DNA of 64,000 nucleotides from Phycisphaerae bacterium (lineage in GTDB: Bacteria; Planctomycetota; Phycisphaerae; Sedimentisphaerales; Anaerobacaceae): NCBI GenBank assembly GCA_030615025.1, contig JAUXAB010000010.1, forward strand, positions 1-64,000, written 5' to 3'. The notes below the pieces were generated by a model. It was not told where the DNA came from. It saw only the letters and a program-made list of their open reading frames with translations, and did no database searches. Of this stretch, positions 34,084-43,724 are shown piece after piece (the first letter of the stretch is position 1; every line of letters begins with the position of its first letter). The translations under genes were made by a program, and so were the position numbers.

Positions 34084-34725
34084 TTACTTCACCGGCTTGA
34101 CGTTCGTCTTCTTTGTGGGCACCAGCTTTACGCAGGCAAGCCCGCGAACATTTACGCCCCGCTGTCGCAGCGACTGCGCGATGTTGAGCTTGAAGTCCTT
34201 GGGTGCAGCTTTCAGTCCGGCTTTGAGCGCGGCAAGGGACTGCCTGCCGCCAATACGCTGCAGCACCATCCGGGCGTCCTCCCGCAGCTCTTTGTTTGAT
34301 AGCAATGCGGCAATCGCCTTGACGGACCTCCTTGGACCAATCTCCGAGAGCATCCAGAGCACTTCGCGACGCACCGATGTCGGCTGGCCATCGCCCAGCA
34401 GCCCAATCAGCTCAGCAGCGACCACCCTTTTCTCATCCCTGGCTCTGGGCCGGCCGGCGTGGCGGACAATCTTCCACAATGCGCGCTTCGCCGCACGCGT
34501 AACTTCGACGTCCTCATCATCCATCGCCTTAGCCAGGGGCTTGACCGCTGGAGCCCCGGCTTCACCGGCTCTGAGCAACGCGTCTCCTCGCACCTTGTCA
34601 CTTTTGCCCCTGATCTTGGCAATCAGTTCATCCACCGCCTCATTGCTTGCAGCGCTAGCCACACCGGCCATAACTCCAGTGGCCGCAGCTGTAAGAGACA
34701 CCTTTTTAAGCTTGTTGTTTGACAT
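34084..34725 (-). CDS. HEAT-repeat protein
   Basis: A 213-residue protein with an N-terminal hydrophobic stretch (VSLTAAATGVMAGVASA, a likely signal peptide) and four or five HEAT-like helical pairs (for example AVDELIAKIRGKSDKVRGDA, AVKPLAKAMDDEDVEVTRA). Probably a periplasmic scaffold. It lies ~85 bp upstream of the oxidoreductase on the same strand and may be co-transcribed. Confidence 0.8.
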   Translation of the reverse strand: MSNNKLKKVSLTAAATGVMAGVASAASNEAVDELIAKIRGKSDKVRGDALLRAGEAGAPAVKPLAKAMDDEDVEVTRAAKRALWKIVRHAGRPRARDEKRVVAAELIGLLGDGQPTSVRREVLWMLSEIGPRRSVKAIAALLSNKELREDARMVLQRIGGRQSLAALKAGLKAAPKDFKLNIAQSLRQRGVNVRGLACVKLVPTKKTNVKPVK

Positions 34726-34900
34726 ATTTGCAACCCTTTCTCGTTACTTAGATTTCACAGATAACTTCTGAATCGATTGACATTTTACCTTCTCCATTGA
34801 TTTTGTCAATGATTTATTTTCCGATTTGCCTTAGCAGTCTTCTTTGTAGGCTATTCTCCCGAAAGCGCACCCCAAAACGCCAACTTTGGTGGTTAGCCGG

Positions 34901-34917
34901 ATTCGCCAAAGGCGAAT
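34901..34917. repeat. Short palindrome ATTCGCCAAAGGCGAAT
   Basis: A 17-bp hairpin-forming sequence in the 283-bp spacer between the HEAT-repeat gene and the diguanylate cyclase gene. A variant, TCCGCCAAAGGCGGA, occurs inside the cyclase gene at 35195-35209. The spacer otherwise shows no gene. Confidence 0.6.
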
Positions 34918-35008
34918 TGCCCCGTGTCTTGTGGGAAAATGCGGCTGCTGTAACCAGTTGATATTATTCGGCTTTTGACCGGACAGTAGTGGTTTACGCG
35001 ATATGAAA

Positions 35009-36094
35009 TTACTCCACATCAGCGATGTTGCCTTCAGGCCTGCCTACAAGGTAGATTCTGTTTTTGCCGCTGCGTTTTGCCTCCAACAGTGCCCTATCTG
35101 CCTGTTGAAAAAGCTCCTGCACTGTTGAGCAACCGCGGGCCAGGCTCGCTAAGCCGCCACTTATTGTCAGCACCCCTTTGCCTTCCGGGCCTAATCCGCC
35201 AAAGGCGGACAATTCAGCTTTTTCCAATTCTTTTTGGAATCGCTTTGCTACAAATATCGCCTCTTTAGGGTGTTCCGCCATCGCCGAGCGCCTCTCCCCA
35301 CCCTCAGCCGGCGTCCCAGCCGATTTAGCCTGCGGCTCATCCCAGAAAACAACCGCAAACTCATCACCGCCAATCCTGCCGACAACGTCGTGGCTGCGGC
35401 AGCAGCGCCGCATTAAAACAGCGGCCTGCCTTAGAATTTCGTCCCCAGCCGAATGACCGTAAACATCGTTGTAATGTTTGAAGTTATCAATATCAAAAAT
35501 AAGAAGTGTCACCCGACCATTTTCTTTCGTGGCACGTTCTATAATTTGCCTGGAAAATTCCCATATATACCTTCTATTCTTCAGCTCCGTCAAGTCATCC
35601 TCTGTAGCCAACTTTTCAAGCTGTCTCATTTTCGCCTCTATCGTTGCATCGACAGCGGCGCGTGTTGCAGTCCCAGGTCCACCTGCGGCGAATTTGCCGC
35701 GGCCGGATATAATGAGTTCGTAAAGCCGTCTCGCCCGGATTGGACAAATCAAATAATCATCCGCTGCACCTGCGCGACCGTAAGCCGAGCGGACGAGTCG
35801 TATCGCTGCCGGCTCTTCCCACATCTGCGCCAGAAGAACAATTTTCGCATCGCAATTATCTCGAAGCCGCTTCAGAGCCGAACTTAATTTAGCCGACAAG
35901 CCGGACATTACGATAGCGACCGCTGCAAAGCTGTTCTTTGCTGCAGCCTCGATTGCGTCAGGCATATTGGTATAAACTTCGCAGGGCAGCTCTCTGACAG
36001 CCTTGGCATCTAAAAACGCTCTACTAACATCGCCTATCAGCAGAATCTTCCGGCCATCTGAATCAGAACAAACTGGTATATTAGAAGTTCCCAT
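35009..36094 (-). CDS. Diguanylate cyclase with receiver-like N-terminus
   Basis: A 361-residue protein. Residues ~1-125 look like a degenerate receiver domain (KILLIGDVSRAFLDAKAV; SYDDYLICPI-type end). A coiled linker follows (EAKMRQLEKLATEDDLTELK), then a GGDEF domain with an intact RIGGDEFAVVF. It should make cyclic di-GMP. Between GGDEF and the last helices are two inserts, one of ~25 residues (AKSAGTPAEGGERRSAM) and one reading AELSAFGGLGPEG; the second is encoded by the palindrome TCCGCCAAAGGCGGA. Both look like repeat-derived insertions in a permissive loop. Confidence 0.88.
   Translation of the reverse strand: MGTSNIPVCSDSDGRKILLIGDVSRAFLDAKAVRELPCEVYTNMPDAIEAAAKNSFAAVAIVMSGLSAKLSSALKRLRDNCDAKIVLLAQMWEEPAAIRLVRSAYGRAGAADDYLICPIRARRLYELIISGRGKFAAGGPGTATRAAVDATIEAKMRQLEKLATEDDLTELKNRRYIWEFSRQIIERATKENGRVTLLIFDIDNFKHYNDVYGHSAGDEILRQAAVLMRRCCRSHDVVGRIGGDEFAVVFWDEPQAKSAGTPAEGGERRSAMAEHPKEAIFVAKRFQKELEKAELSAFGGLGPEGKGVLTISGGLASLARGCSTVQELFQQADRALLEAKRSGKNRIYLVGRPEGNIADVE
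35195..35209. repeat. Palindrome TCCGCCAAAGGCGGA inside the GGDEF gene
   Basis: A perfect 15-bp palindrome around a central A, in frame, encoding SAFGG in a loop insert of the cyclase. Confidence 0.65.
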
Positions 36095-36234
36095 TTCTTC
36101 AGTTTAGCTAATATCTTGTGATAAAAACGCATTGAAAGCGCAAGAAACAATCAATTGTTACTCCCTATGATAACATAATTTGCAGAAAAGTCAACCCCAA
36201 TCCCCGCCAGACCGGCCGCTTGAAATCTAATCAG

Positions 36235-38106
36235 CTACCGCAGGTCATCCAGAATCTTTTTGGCCTGCTCAGTAAAGATGCTGGTCGGATACTTTTCTGT
36301 AAAACTCGTTAGAGTTGCTCTCGTCTCGACTAAAAGCTTCTTCTTCAGCTCTAAATTTGAGTCATTCTGCTGACTCCACCGACGTCTCCTCAAAAGCCCG
36401 AGTTCGTATAATGCCTGCATTCCACCATCGGTATTCTGGAACTCTCGGTGCAGCTGGGCTAATTTTTCAGCCCGCAGTTGCTCATCAGCAACGAGTTTCG
36501 TTTTAGCCAACAAGATATTGTCGCGGAGCGGGTCCTTGTCACCCATCTGCTTCAGCAATTCGTCGAGGTGCCAGGAATAATCCTGGCTGTGCGGGTTTAA
36601 CATAACAAATCTCGCCAAACGTTTCTCTGTGTCCGGCTCGCCGGCTCGATTTTCCGAACCTATAAGATTACGCAGCTGATTTAATTTCCCTTGCAGCTCC
36701 GTCAACTTAAACGCCGTCATTGCCGAACCAGCCAACGGACGAAATGGACTAAAGAACGTCTCGCTTTGTGGTTGGTCTTTTTCGAGTAGTTTCAACCGCT
36801 CACGGAGCTTATCTTGTGCCTCCGCAAGAAGCTTCTGGGCCTGCTCAAACTCGCCCCGACCGGCCCGATCCTTTGCAATCCGCCATCGCGCTTCAAGCGA
36901 TTCGCTGCTTTCAGGAAACTTCTCATAAAGGCAATCCCATATCAGCAAAGAATCCCGGTGCGGATAATCATTATAAAAACGCAGTATTTCTTTTTGACCA
37001 AGGATATTGTAGTCCGGCCGATATTCACTCAGAAGCGCTTTGTAGTAAAGCGCTATAGGCATCCGGGGGCTTTGATGTCGCCGCATTATAAATAAATCGT
37101 ATTGCTCGAGAAGCCGTCGTTTTTGGGCTGGAAAATTCAGTTCCGGATGTACTATAAACCAGCTCGGCCAACGGTCATAACTTAACTGAGTCTGGATTTC
37201 CTTTTTCAACTCTGCACGCAGCGGTATCGGGTCGGTGGGGTAAAAGGAACGTGCCAGGTATTTTTTGACACCAGGATCTGCAATCGTTTTGTCCAACGCT
37301 TCTGTTATGCTGTGCTCGTGAAATTCGATTGTCTGTTCCGGATTATTTTTGGCCACATAGAGCTGATAGTCCAATTCATCAAAGCCTATTCTTATTTCAA
37401 AAGTCACGATAGCTAACAAAAGGAAAACGGAGGTAAACGTCCAGACCAGGCCCGGCCGATAACGCGTATAATGACCTATCCCCAGAACCAATCCTGCTAT
37501 TGCTAAACCAATAAGCCAGGCACAAATCCAGGGCGCAAAAGAAAATCCCAATTTAATAGGTTCTAACTTCCAGGCACCCCCGAAGTATCCCCAGTAAAGA
37601 AGCTGCGGCGCCGTGCATAATGCCACCGCGATAATGCGGGAGCGAAAACGAAGCGGACGACACGCCGCCGCAACGCAACTCACCAAAAGGCATATCGCAA
37701 AGCCCGGCAAATTGGCCAAAAAAAACACCGCCAATATAAAAGGCAAACTGTAGCGAAAGCTCATAAGCTGCGATATCAACACCGGCACAACGCCTAAAAT
37801 ACCCATAAGCAGCCCTAAAACAAGAATCTGCCAGGGATATTCAAATATGCTCACGCCTGTGCTGGCGCCAGTTATTATAGGTCGGCCTAAACTCCAAAAC
37901 TCCTTCGAAGTTATGATGTGGAAGCTGAACGACCAGAATGAGCCGGTCAGTATCTTCGACCAGAAAAGGCAGCTCACACTAAAGGCCACAAAAGCAAGCA
38001 GCCAGCACCTCAAAACATTTTCATGGCTGTAGTGCAGCGTAGGGCCGACAGCCATAAAAGACTTCGAGACCACTTTGGGCTTCTTTCCCATCTGCTCATT
38101 ATCCAT
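36235..38106 (-). CDS. Large membrane protein with C-terminal helical-repeat region, function unknown
   Basis: 623 residues from the ATG at 38106; the extra 15 codons upstream are repeat-derived. Residues ~30-240 contain about six membrane helices (WLLAFVAFSVSCLFWSKI, ILVLGLLMGILGVVPVLI, ICAWLIGLAIAGLVLGIG). The rest is soluble, helical and charged, with tetratricopeptide-like pairs (AQKLLAEAQDKLRERLKLLE; TEKYPTSIFTEQAKKILDDL, which resembles outer-membrane assembly TPR repeats). I do not recognise the family. Confidence 0.7.
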   Translation of the reverse strand: MDNEQMGKKPKVVSKSFMAVGPTLHYSHENVLRCWLLAFVAFSVSCLFWSKILTGSFWSFSFHIITSKEFWSLGRPIITGASTGVSIFEYPWQILVLGLLMGILGVVPVLISQLMSFRYSLPFILAVFFLANLPGFAICLLVSCVAAACRPLRFRSRIIAVALCTAPQLLYWGYFGGAWKLEPIKLGFSFAPWICAWLIGLAIAGLVLGIGHYTRYRPGLVWTFTSVFLLLAIVTFEIRIGFDELDYQLYVAKNNPEQTIEFHEHSITEALDKTIADPGVKKYLARSFYPTDPIPLRAELKKEIQTQLSYDRWPSWFIVHPELNFPAQKRRLLEQYDLFIMRRHQSPRMPIALYYKALLSEYRPDYNILGQKEILRFYNDYPHRDSLLIWDCLYEKFPESSESLEARWRIAKDRAGRGEFEQAQKLLAEAQDKLRERLKLLEKDQPQSETFFSPFRPLAGSAMTAFKLTELQGKLNQLRNLIGSENRAGEPDTEKRLARFVMLNPHSQDYSWHLDELLKQMGDKDPLRDNILLAKTKLVADEQLRAEKLAQLHREFQNTDGGMQALYELGLLRRRRWSQQNDSNLELKKKLLVETRATLTSFTEKYPTSIFTEQAKKILDDLR

Positions 38107-38145
38107 AAGCCTACCTTCGAGACTCGATTCTCGATTTTGTCCTGC

Positions 38146-38236
38146 GAGCATCGAGTATCAAGCACCGAGTATCGAGCATCAAGCATCGAGCATCGAGTAA
38201 CGAGCATCGAGTATCGAGCATCAAGCATCGAGCATC
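38146..38236. repeat. Heptanucleotide array GAGCATC/GAGTATC, 13 units
   Basis: Thirteen units of exactly 7 bp (GAGCATC, GAGTATC, AAGCATC and close variants) run from 38146 to 38236. A further unit, GAGCTAT, contains the stop codon of ahcY, and three degenerate units (CGATTCT-type) lie on the other side. The same heptamer family forms the array at 60030-60150. Confidence 0.9.
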
Positions 38237-38239
38237 GAG

Positions 38240-39499
38240 CTATGTCCCTTCACCACTGCTGGCAAGATAATCGACCTGTTCAGCCGTAAGTTCGTCTATC
38301 CCAATCGACATTGACTTCAGTTTGAGCTTGCTTACTCGCTGCTCTATCTCAACAGGGACATCGTGGACTGCAACGGCAAGCTCCCCCTGTTTTTTTATCA
38401 CATATTCAGCCTCTAATGCCTGCGTCGCAAAGCTCATATCCATCACGCTCGCAGGATGACCCTCAGCCGCTGCAAGGTTAATTAACCGCCCTTCAGCCAG
38501 AAGATAAATTCGCTTGTTATTCTTTAGGATATATTCATCGACATGGTTGCGCACGTTACGGTTTACCTTTTTGCTGAGTCTTTTCAGCGCCGGTATGTCT
38601 ATCTCAACGTTGAAATGCCCGCTGTTAGCAACAACCGCTCTGTCCTTCATCGCACGGAAGTGCTCAGCCCGGATAACGTTTTTGTTACCCGTGAGCGTTA
38701 CGAAAAGCCCGCCGACCTTTGCCGCTTCCGCCATCGGCATAACCTCGAAGCCATCCATAGCCGCCTCAAGCGCCTTGATTGCATCGACTTCCGTAATGAT
38801 AACGATAGCTCCCATCCCTCTCGCTCGCATAGCAAAGCCTCGTCCGCACCAGCCGTACCCCACCGCTACCACCTTTTTGCCGGCCATCAGAAAATCGGTC
38901 GCCCGAATAATACCGTCAACCGTTGACTGGCCCGTGCCGTAGCGGTTGTCGAATAAGTGTTTGGTTGCAGCATCGTTTACCGCAATAACGGGAAACTTTA
39001 ATTTGCCTTTATTTGCCATCGCCCGCAGACGAATAACACCGGTAGTAGTCTCTTCCATACTCGCAATAATACGGTGGGCCTCTTTCTTTCTGCGAGTATG
39101 CAGCTCGTTCACCAGATCAGCACCGTCGTCGAACGTAATAACCGGCTTATGGTCGATTGCCGCATGGATGTGTTTGTAATAGGTGGCGCGATTTTCCCCG
39201 CAGATGGCAAAGACCGGTATCTTAAAATCTTTCACCAGCGATGCCGCCACATCGTCCTGCGTACTCAGCGGATTGGATGCGCAGAGAGCAACATTCGCTC
39301 CACCCGCTTTCAGCGTCCTCGCTATATTAGCCGTCTCAGCAGTTATATGCAGACAAGCCGAAACGTTTTTGCCCTTTAATGGCTTGCTCTTTGAGAATCG
39401 CTTGCGAATCGCCGCCAGAACCGGCATATCATTATCAGCCCACAAAATCCGCTTCTTACCCCCCGGCGCCAATGAAAAATCAGCTATGTCATACTTCAT
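38240..39499 (-). CDS. ahcY: Adenosylhomocysteinase
   Basis: A 419-residue enzyme that splits S-adenosylhomocysteine to adenosine and homocysteine, keeping methylation reactions running. Features include [39 protein letters not shown], the NAD-binding loop [18 protein letters not shown] (GYGDVGKG in many homologues) and [18 protein letters not shown]. It is of the shorter bacterial/archaeal type without the KPDxYRY tail. Start after AAAGGGTTGGTAA. The stop lies in the last unit of a heptanucleotide array. Confidence 0.93.
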   Translation of the reverse strand: MKYDIADFSLAPGGKKRILWADNDMPVLAAIRKRFSKSKPLKGKNVSACLHITAETANIARTLKAGGANVALCASNPLSTQDDVAASLVKDFKIPVFAICGENRATYYKHIHAAIDHKPVITFDDGADLVNELHTRRKKEAHRIIASMEETTTGVIRLRAMANKGKLKFPVIAVNDAATKHLFDNRYGTGQSTVDGIIRATDFLMAGKKVVAVGYGWCGRGFAMRARGMGAIVIITEVDAIKALEAAMDGFEVMPMAEAAKVGGLFVTLTGNKNVIRAEHFRAMKDRAVVANSGHFNVEIDIPALKRLSKKVNRNVRNHVDEYILKNNKRIYLLAEGRLINLAAAEGHPASVMDMSFATQALEAEYVIKKQGELAVAVHDVPVEIEQRVSKLKLKSMSIGIDELTAEQVDYLASSGEGT

Positions 39500-39615
39500 T
39501 TACCAACCCTTTCAAAAAGAATAGAGATAATCACTGTAAAGCCAGAAGATGAATTTTGCAACCTTTTATTTCCGCAAAATTACGATGCTTACCTGCCAAT
39601 CACTTCGTTTTTTGC

Positions 39616-39643
39616 TTGACTTTTTGGTAAAAAATGGTATAGA
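39616..39643 (+). promoter_or_regulatory. Likely sigma70-type promoter of the subtilisin gene
   Basis: TTGACT (39616-39621), a 16-bp spacer and TATAGA (39638-39643) lie about 100 bp before the ATG, in an AT-rich region. Confidence 0.45.
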
Positions 39644-39740
39644 ATATTAGAGCGAACTGACCGATTTTTGCTGTCATTCTTAATAATTTTATACGCTTGG
39701 TGTCTTTGTGCCTTCGTGGCAGCAAATCGTGGAGGAAACA

Positions 39741-41654
39741 ATGGTTTTCCGAAAGACTCTACAGGTCCTAACTATTCTACTTTCGGCTTTATCTGTCCCA
39801 TTGCTCGCCTTTGGTGCCGGCCGAAAATCCTCCACCGAGACCTACCTCGAACAACTCCATAATCAGGGAAAAGAAAGAGTCATCGTTCTATTCGAGAACG
39901 AAGCAGACCCAGACTTAATTGCCGCATACAACGTAAAATTGATACGCAAACTCAAAATCTTAAATGCCCTTGTATGTGAAATTAATCAGAGCGATATCGA
40001 ATTACTAAAGCAAGAGCCAAATATCAAAAACGTAGTCCCCGATATGGTGATAAAAGTCCCCAGGCCGAAGAAGCCGCCAAAAAAATGGGAAGAAAAAGTA
40101 AATGAAGAGATGGATCTATTATTTAGTGGTCCGGCAACAGTAAGATGGAATAATTTAGAAGCCGGTTTAAATTCAAAAGCTGCTTGGGATAGATATAATT
40201 TAGATGGCACCGGAATAACAATTGCATTTATTGATACAGGTGTTAATTATACACTCGCAGATCTTGATGATAACTATTTAGGCGGTTATGATTATGTAAG
40301 TGGTGATGATGACCCTATAAATCCTACCCCAGATGAGACACATGGCACTGAAGTTGTTTCATTGGCGGTTGGAGAAGGTGTGGATAAAGTAGTAGGAGTA
40401 TCATATAATGCTGGCTACTATGTAGTAAGAGTATTAGAAGGTCCATGCCCGGCAACAGGGTTGATCAGTGCCGTAATCGCTGGAATGCAATGGGCGTCAA
40501 CCGAACCACATAAAGCTGATATTATATCTATGAGTTTGGGGACGGATGGTAATGAACCTGGCTGGGTAACTATTTGGGAGCCAGCATTGAGAAAGACATG
40601 TAATTTGACTTATGAAAAAGGTATAGTTCTTGTTGCCGCCTCGGGAAATGCAGGCTCTACTCAGTGTGAGTGGCCTGCTGCGTTTAGTAATGTTATAGCG
40701 GTTGGCGCTCATGCTGAAGATCAAGCTTTGTATTCAGATTCAAATGGAGGCGTTGATGTAGTTGCACCAGGGGATGATGTCTATACGGTTTGTCCTGATA
40801 ATTCAGCCTGGTTAGCTTCTGGTACATCATTAGCTGTCCCACATGTGTCAGGATTAATTGCTCTGCAGCTCCAATATGCGAGAGAAAATAATATTGAAGT
40901 TAACAATGGCTATCTCTGGGAAGTGATGAAGCATTCAGCGGTTGATTTAGGTGAAAACCCTGTATATCAGGGAAAAGGTAAAACATGGGCGGCAAGAACC
41001 GATGCAAACAACCCCAATATCGGCTCAATCGACCTTATTGCATCCAATTGGCCCACAGAGTTCGATTTTGAATTTTCCGACTATGCGTTTATAGATACCA
41101 ACTACCCTGTCTACCACATCGGCTCCGATGTGAACCAAGCGATAATCCTTACAAATATCACCGATATACTCGGCAACTACCCTGAGACAATCGAAAACCT
41201 CAATGTTACCGCAACGCAAGGTTATTACGCAGATTCCAACGAGCCGAATCTGCCGGGCGATTCTATAAAAGTCTTCCCCACAATATCGCTCCTTCAACCC
41301 GGCGATGGAAATTCTATAACCCTGTCTTTGCTCTATACCATCCCGCCGCAGACCACGCCAAGCCTCAAGCAAACAAAACTCGAACTGGAATTTAACTTTG
41401 CTGGAAACAATAGAACTCTGAAAGTCTCTTATAATCAGCCAAACTCACTCTGGTATGCTGCAATACCCGGCGACTTCGACCTCAGCAATAACATCGACCT
41501 GATTGATTTCAGCACATTTGCCCAGCACTGGCAGCAGACTGATTGTAATGTGCCCGTCTTTTGCGGCAGAGCCGATGTCGACCAAAGCGGTGATGTTGAC
41601 TGGCCCGACCTCTCCATCTTGGCTCAGAACTGGCTATCAGACCTTACGTACTAA
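39741..41654 (+). CDS. Secreted subtilisin-like (S8) protease with dockerin-like C-terminus
   Basis: 637 residues from the ATG after GTGGAGGAAACA. Signal peptide (~1-26), inhibitor-like propeptide (~40-115), then the S8 domain with the triad Asp in AFIDTGVN, His in ETHGTEVVSL and Ser in GTSLAVPHVSG. A beta-rich domain follows, then two EF-hand-like calcium loops of dockerin type (PGDFDLSNNIDLIDFSTFAQ and RADVDQSGDVDWPDLSILAQ). The catalytic part (~40100-40950) is clearly more AT-rich than the two ends. The dockerin-like module may anchor it to a surface complex. Confidence 0.9.
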   Translation: MVFRKTLQVLTILLSALSVPLLAFGAGRKSSTETYLEQLHNQGKERVIVLFENEADPDLIAAYNVKLIRKLKILNALVCEINQSDIELLKQEPNIKNVVPDMVIKVPRPKKPPKKWEEKVNEEMDLLFSGPATVRWNNLEAGLNSKAAWDRYNLDGTGITIAFIDTGVNYTLADLDDNYLGGYDYVSGDDDPINPTPDETHGTEVVSLAVGEGVDKVVGVSYNAGYYVVRVLEGPCPATGLISAVIAGMQWASTEPHKADIISMSLGTDGNEPGWVTIWEPALRKTCNLTYEKGIVLVAASGNAGSTQCEWPAAFSNVIAVGAHAEDQALYSDSNGGVDVVAPGDDVYTVCPDNSAWLASGTSLAVPHVSGLIALQLQYARENNIEVNNGYLWEVMKHSAVDLGENPVYQGKGKTWAARTDANNPNIGSIDLIASNWPTEFDFEFSDYAFIDTNYPVYHIGSDVNQAIILTNITDILGNYPETIENLNVTATQGYYADSNEPNLPGDSIKVFPTISLLQPGDGNSITLSLLYTIPPQTTPSLKQTKLELEFNFAGNNRTLKVSYNQPNSLWYAAIPGDFDLSNNIDLIDFSTFAQHWQQTDCNVPVFCGRADVDQSGDVDWPDLSILAQNWLSDLTY

Positions 41655-41700
41655 CCGATACAACCCGCAATACGCTTCACACAGTACACAATACTACCCC
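41655..41700. repeat. Degenerate heptanucleotide array after the subtilisin stop
   Basis: Units TACAACC, CGCAATA, CGCTTCA, CACAGTA and CACAATA keep a 7-bp period (41659-41693), starting at the unit that holds the TAA stop. Similarity between units is lower than in the other arrays. Confidence 0.45.
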
Positions 41701-41811
41701 TTCAAAAATAAGGTATCGCGACCAGTAAATAACTTGCATAAATAGCTGCGACGAGCTATAATGTATGCAATACAAAAAAACCAGATTTAATTTGAGAATA
41801 GGAAGAGCATA

Positions 41812-43083
41812 ATGGCCAAGCGCTCAAATAGTAAAAAAACCAAGGTGATCTGCAGCTTCTGCGGCCGGGCCGGAAGTCACGTTGATGCATTCATAGAGGG
41901 CCCAAACAACGTCTTTATCTGTCCGGAATGTGTCGAACTGTGCCACAACATCATCCAGCAAGACCGCAAACATCTCACCAGGCCGGCAATTGCACTCAAA
42001 GAAATTCCAAAGCCCAGAGAAATAAAAGAATATCTCGACCAATATGTAATCAGCCAGGAACACGCCAAAAAATATCTCTCTGTCGCCGTGCACAACCACT
42101 ATAAACGGCTCCTGCACAGTGATAGTGACGACAGCGACGTTGAAATAGACAAATCCAACGTGCTCTTAATCGGCCCGACAGGTGTCGGCAAAACACTGCT
42201 CGCCCGAACCCTCGCCCGCAAATTGCAGGTCCCATTCGCAATATGTGATGCAACCACCGTTACCGAGGCCGGATATGTCGGCGAAGACGTCGAAAACTTC
42301 CTGCTGCGACTGCTGCAGAACGCCGACTACGACATAGAAGCTGCACAGCGAGGAATCGTCTATATTGATGAAATAGATAAGGTCGGCAAAACCACCCAAA
42401 ACATTTCGATTACCCGTGACGTCTCCGGCGAAGGGGTCCAGCAGGCACTGTTAAAAATGCTCGAAGGAACTACTGCTAATATCCCGCCGCAAGGTGGAAG
42501 AAAGCACCCGGAACAATCCTACATACAAATTGACACCACGCAGATACTTTTTATATGCGGTGGTACTTTCATAGGCCTGGAAAATATTACCAAGAAGCGA
42601 CTCGGCAAAAAAATGATCGGCTTCAATTCTGAACTGGCCGGCCGAACCAACGAAAAAACCGAGTACAGCGACATAATTCAGCAGGTCATACCCGAAGATA
42701 TCATCGAGTATGGAATGATTCCCGAAATGGTGGGAAGACTTCCCGTAATTACTACCCTCTCAGCCCTCGATGAAAATGCACTTATAGACATACTGACCAA
42801 GCCGAAAAACGCGCTGCAAAAGCAGTATCAAAAATTCTTTGAGATGGAAAATGCCGAGCTTGAATTTACAGATGATGCCTTGCACGCACTCGCAAAGAAA
42901 GCTCTCGAGCGTAACACCGGTGCCAGGGCACTGCGCGCGATTGCTGAGGAGCTGATGGTGGATTTGATGTATCAGCTGCCCGAAGAGTCGAAGCCCGCAA
43001 AATACGTAATCACCCGCGACATTGTCGAAGGCAAGGCCGACCTGTTCACCGCAAGACAAAAAGCAAAAAAAGAATCAGCATAA
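41812..43083 (+). CDS. clpX: ClpX, ATPase subunit of the ClpXP protease
   Basis: A 423-residue AAA+ unfoldase. The N-terminal zinc-binding domain has CSFCGR and CPECVELC. The ATPase core has Walker A GPTGVGKT, pore-loop segment GYVGEDVE, Walker B VYIDEIDK, and the ClpX block EFGMIPE-type [15 protein letters not shown] (here [14 protein letters not shown]). It feeds substrates to ClpP (not in the window). A short acidic loop ([14 protein letters not shown]) before Walker A is as expected. It appears monocistronic. Confidence 0.96.
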   Translation: MAKRSNSKKTKVICSFCGRAGSHVDAFIEGPNNVFICPECVELCHNIIQQDRKHLTRPAIALKEIPKPREIKEYLDQYVISQEHAKKYLSVAVHNHYKRLLHSDSDDSDVEIDKSNVLLIGPTGVGKTLLARTLARKLQVPFAICDATTVTEAGYVGEDVENFLLRLLQNADYDIEAAQRGIVYIDEIDKVGKTTQNISITRDVSGEGVQQALLKMLEGTTANIPPQGGRKHPEQSYIQIDTTQILFICGGTFIGLENITKKRLGKKMIGFNSELAGRTNEKTEYSDIIQQVIPEDIIEYGMIPEMVGRLPVITTLSALDENALIDILTKPKNALQKQYQKFFEMENAELEFTDDALHALAKKALERNTGARALRAIAEELMVDLMYQLPEESKPAKYVITRDIVEGKADLFTARQKAKKESA

Positions 43084-43148
43084 TTTCGTGATTCGTAGTT
43101 TAAGCCTCATAGCATCAGTTGCTGTGCTACAGGAAGGCAAGCAGATAT

Positions 43149-43271
43149 ATGCCGCATGAGGACCATTTTCCGGGAAGCCCGGCTGACTGGCTACGTTATG
43201 CCCGCAGCGACTTAGAGCTCGCTCGTGTGAGCCGACGCGATTTATTCCAGGCCAAACCCCTTGTCCCTTAA
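43149..43271 (+). pseudogene. HEPN-domain protein remnant
   Basis: A 40-codon ORF starts MPHEDHFPGSPADWLRYARS and continues DLELARVSRR, which is the N-terminus of minimal HEPN toxins of HEPN/MNT pairs. It then runs antisense into the end of exbD and stops. The rest of the domain, with the catalytic RxxxxH, is missing. Confidence 0.6.
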
Positions 43272-43724
43272 GACTGCTAACTGGACATCTGTCGCGCTGC
43301 TTTGAGCAATAGCTGCCAGCGCGTATTGGGCCTCAGAAAAACAAACATCCCTGTCAATACGCAAGGTAACAACCCTTCGGTCAGACGGCAAATTTCTTAA
43401 ACCAAAATCTACCAATCGCACAATTTGTTCTGTTAAATCCGAGCCGCTTGATACCGGGATTTTTTCCGAGCCGACCGCAAATGCACTTCTTCCCGCACTT
43501 GTTTTCATGACCGTAATGGTGGTCACCGGGGCCCCAGCTTCAGAAGCCGTTGTGGCAAATTCGCAGCCGTCTGGAACGGCCACCGGAAAATTCTCAGCCT
43601 CGATGAACTGACAAACCACTAAAAAAAATATAATAAGCAAAAACACAATATCGATAAGCGGAGTCATATTAAACGAACCCAACTTCGTGGAACTGCGGAA
43701 CTGGTTGGTACCTCTCAAAGGCAT
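43242..43724 (-). CDS. exbD: ExbD/TolR-type biopolymer transport protein
   Basis: A 160-residue protein with one membrane helix (TPLIDIVFLLIIFFLVVCQF) carrying the essential Asp, followed by a periplasmic domain. With ExbB it forms a proton channel that energises outer-membrane transport or envelope maintenance. Its start overlaps the end of exbB by 10 bp. The C-terminal codons overlap a truncated HEPN remnant on the other strand. Confidence 0.9.
   Translation of the reverse strand: MPLRGTNQFRSSTKLGSFNMTPLIDIVFLLIIFFLVVCQFIEAENFPVAVPDGCEFATTASEAGAPVTTITVMKTSAGRSAFAVGSEKIPVSSGSDLTEQIVRLVDFGLRNLPSDRRVVTLRIDRDVCFSEAQYALAAIAQSSATDVQLAVLRDKGFGLE

Noticed and set aside
34831-35019. A 62-codon frame between the HEAT-repeat and GGDEF genes
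   Set aside because: No homology features, and it runs across a short palindrome; treated as spacer.
38010-38228. A minus-strand frame reading MLDARYSMLVTRCSMLDARYS
   Set aside because: It is a translation of the heptanucleotide array; the period is open in this frame by composition, and it overlaps the array and the next gene's start.
38146-38236. Regular repeats that might be taken for a CRISPR array
   Set aside because: The units are 7 bp with no spacers and no Cas genes nearby; the structure is a short tandem repeat.
39500-39740. Possible SAH riboswitch upstream of ahcY or its neighbour
   Set aside because: No recognisable pseudoknot or conserved SAH-riboswitch core could be read; only a promoter for the plus-strand protease is seen.
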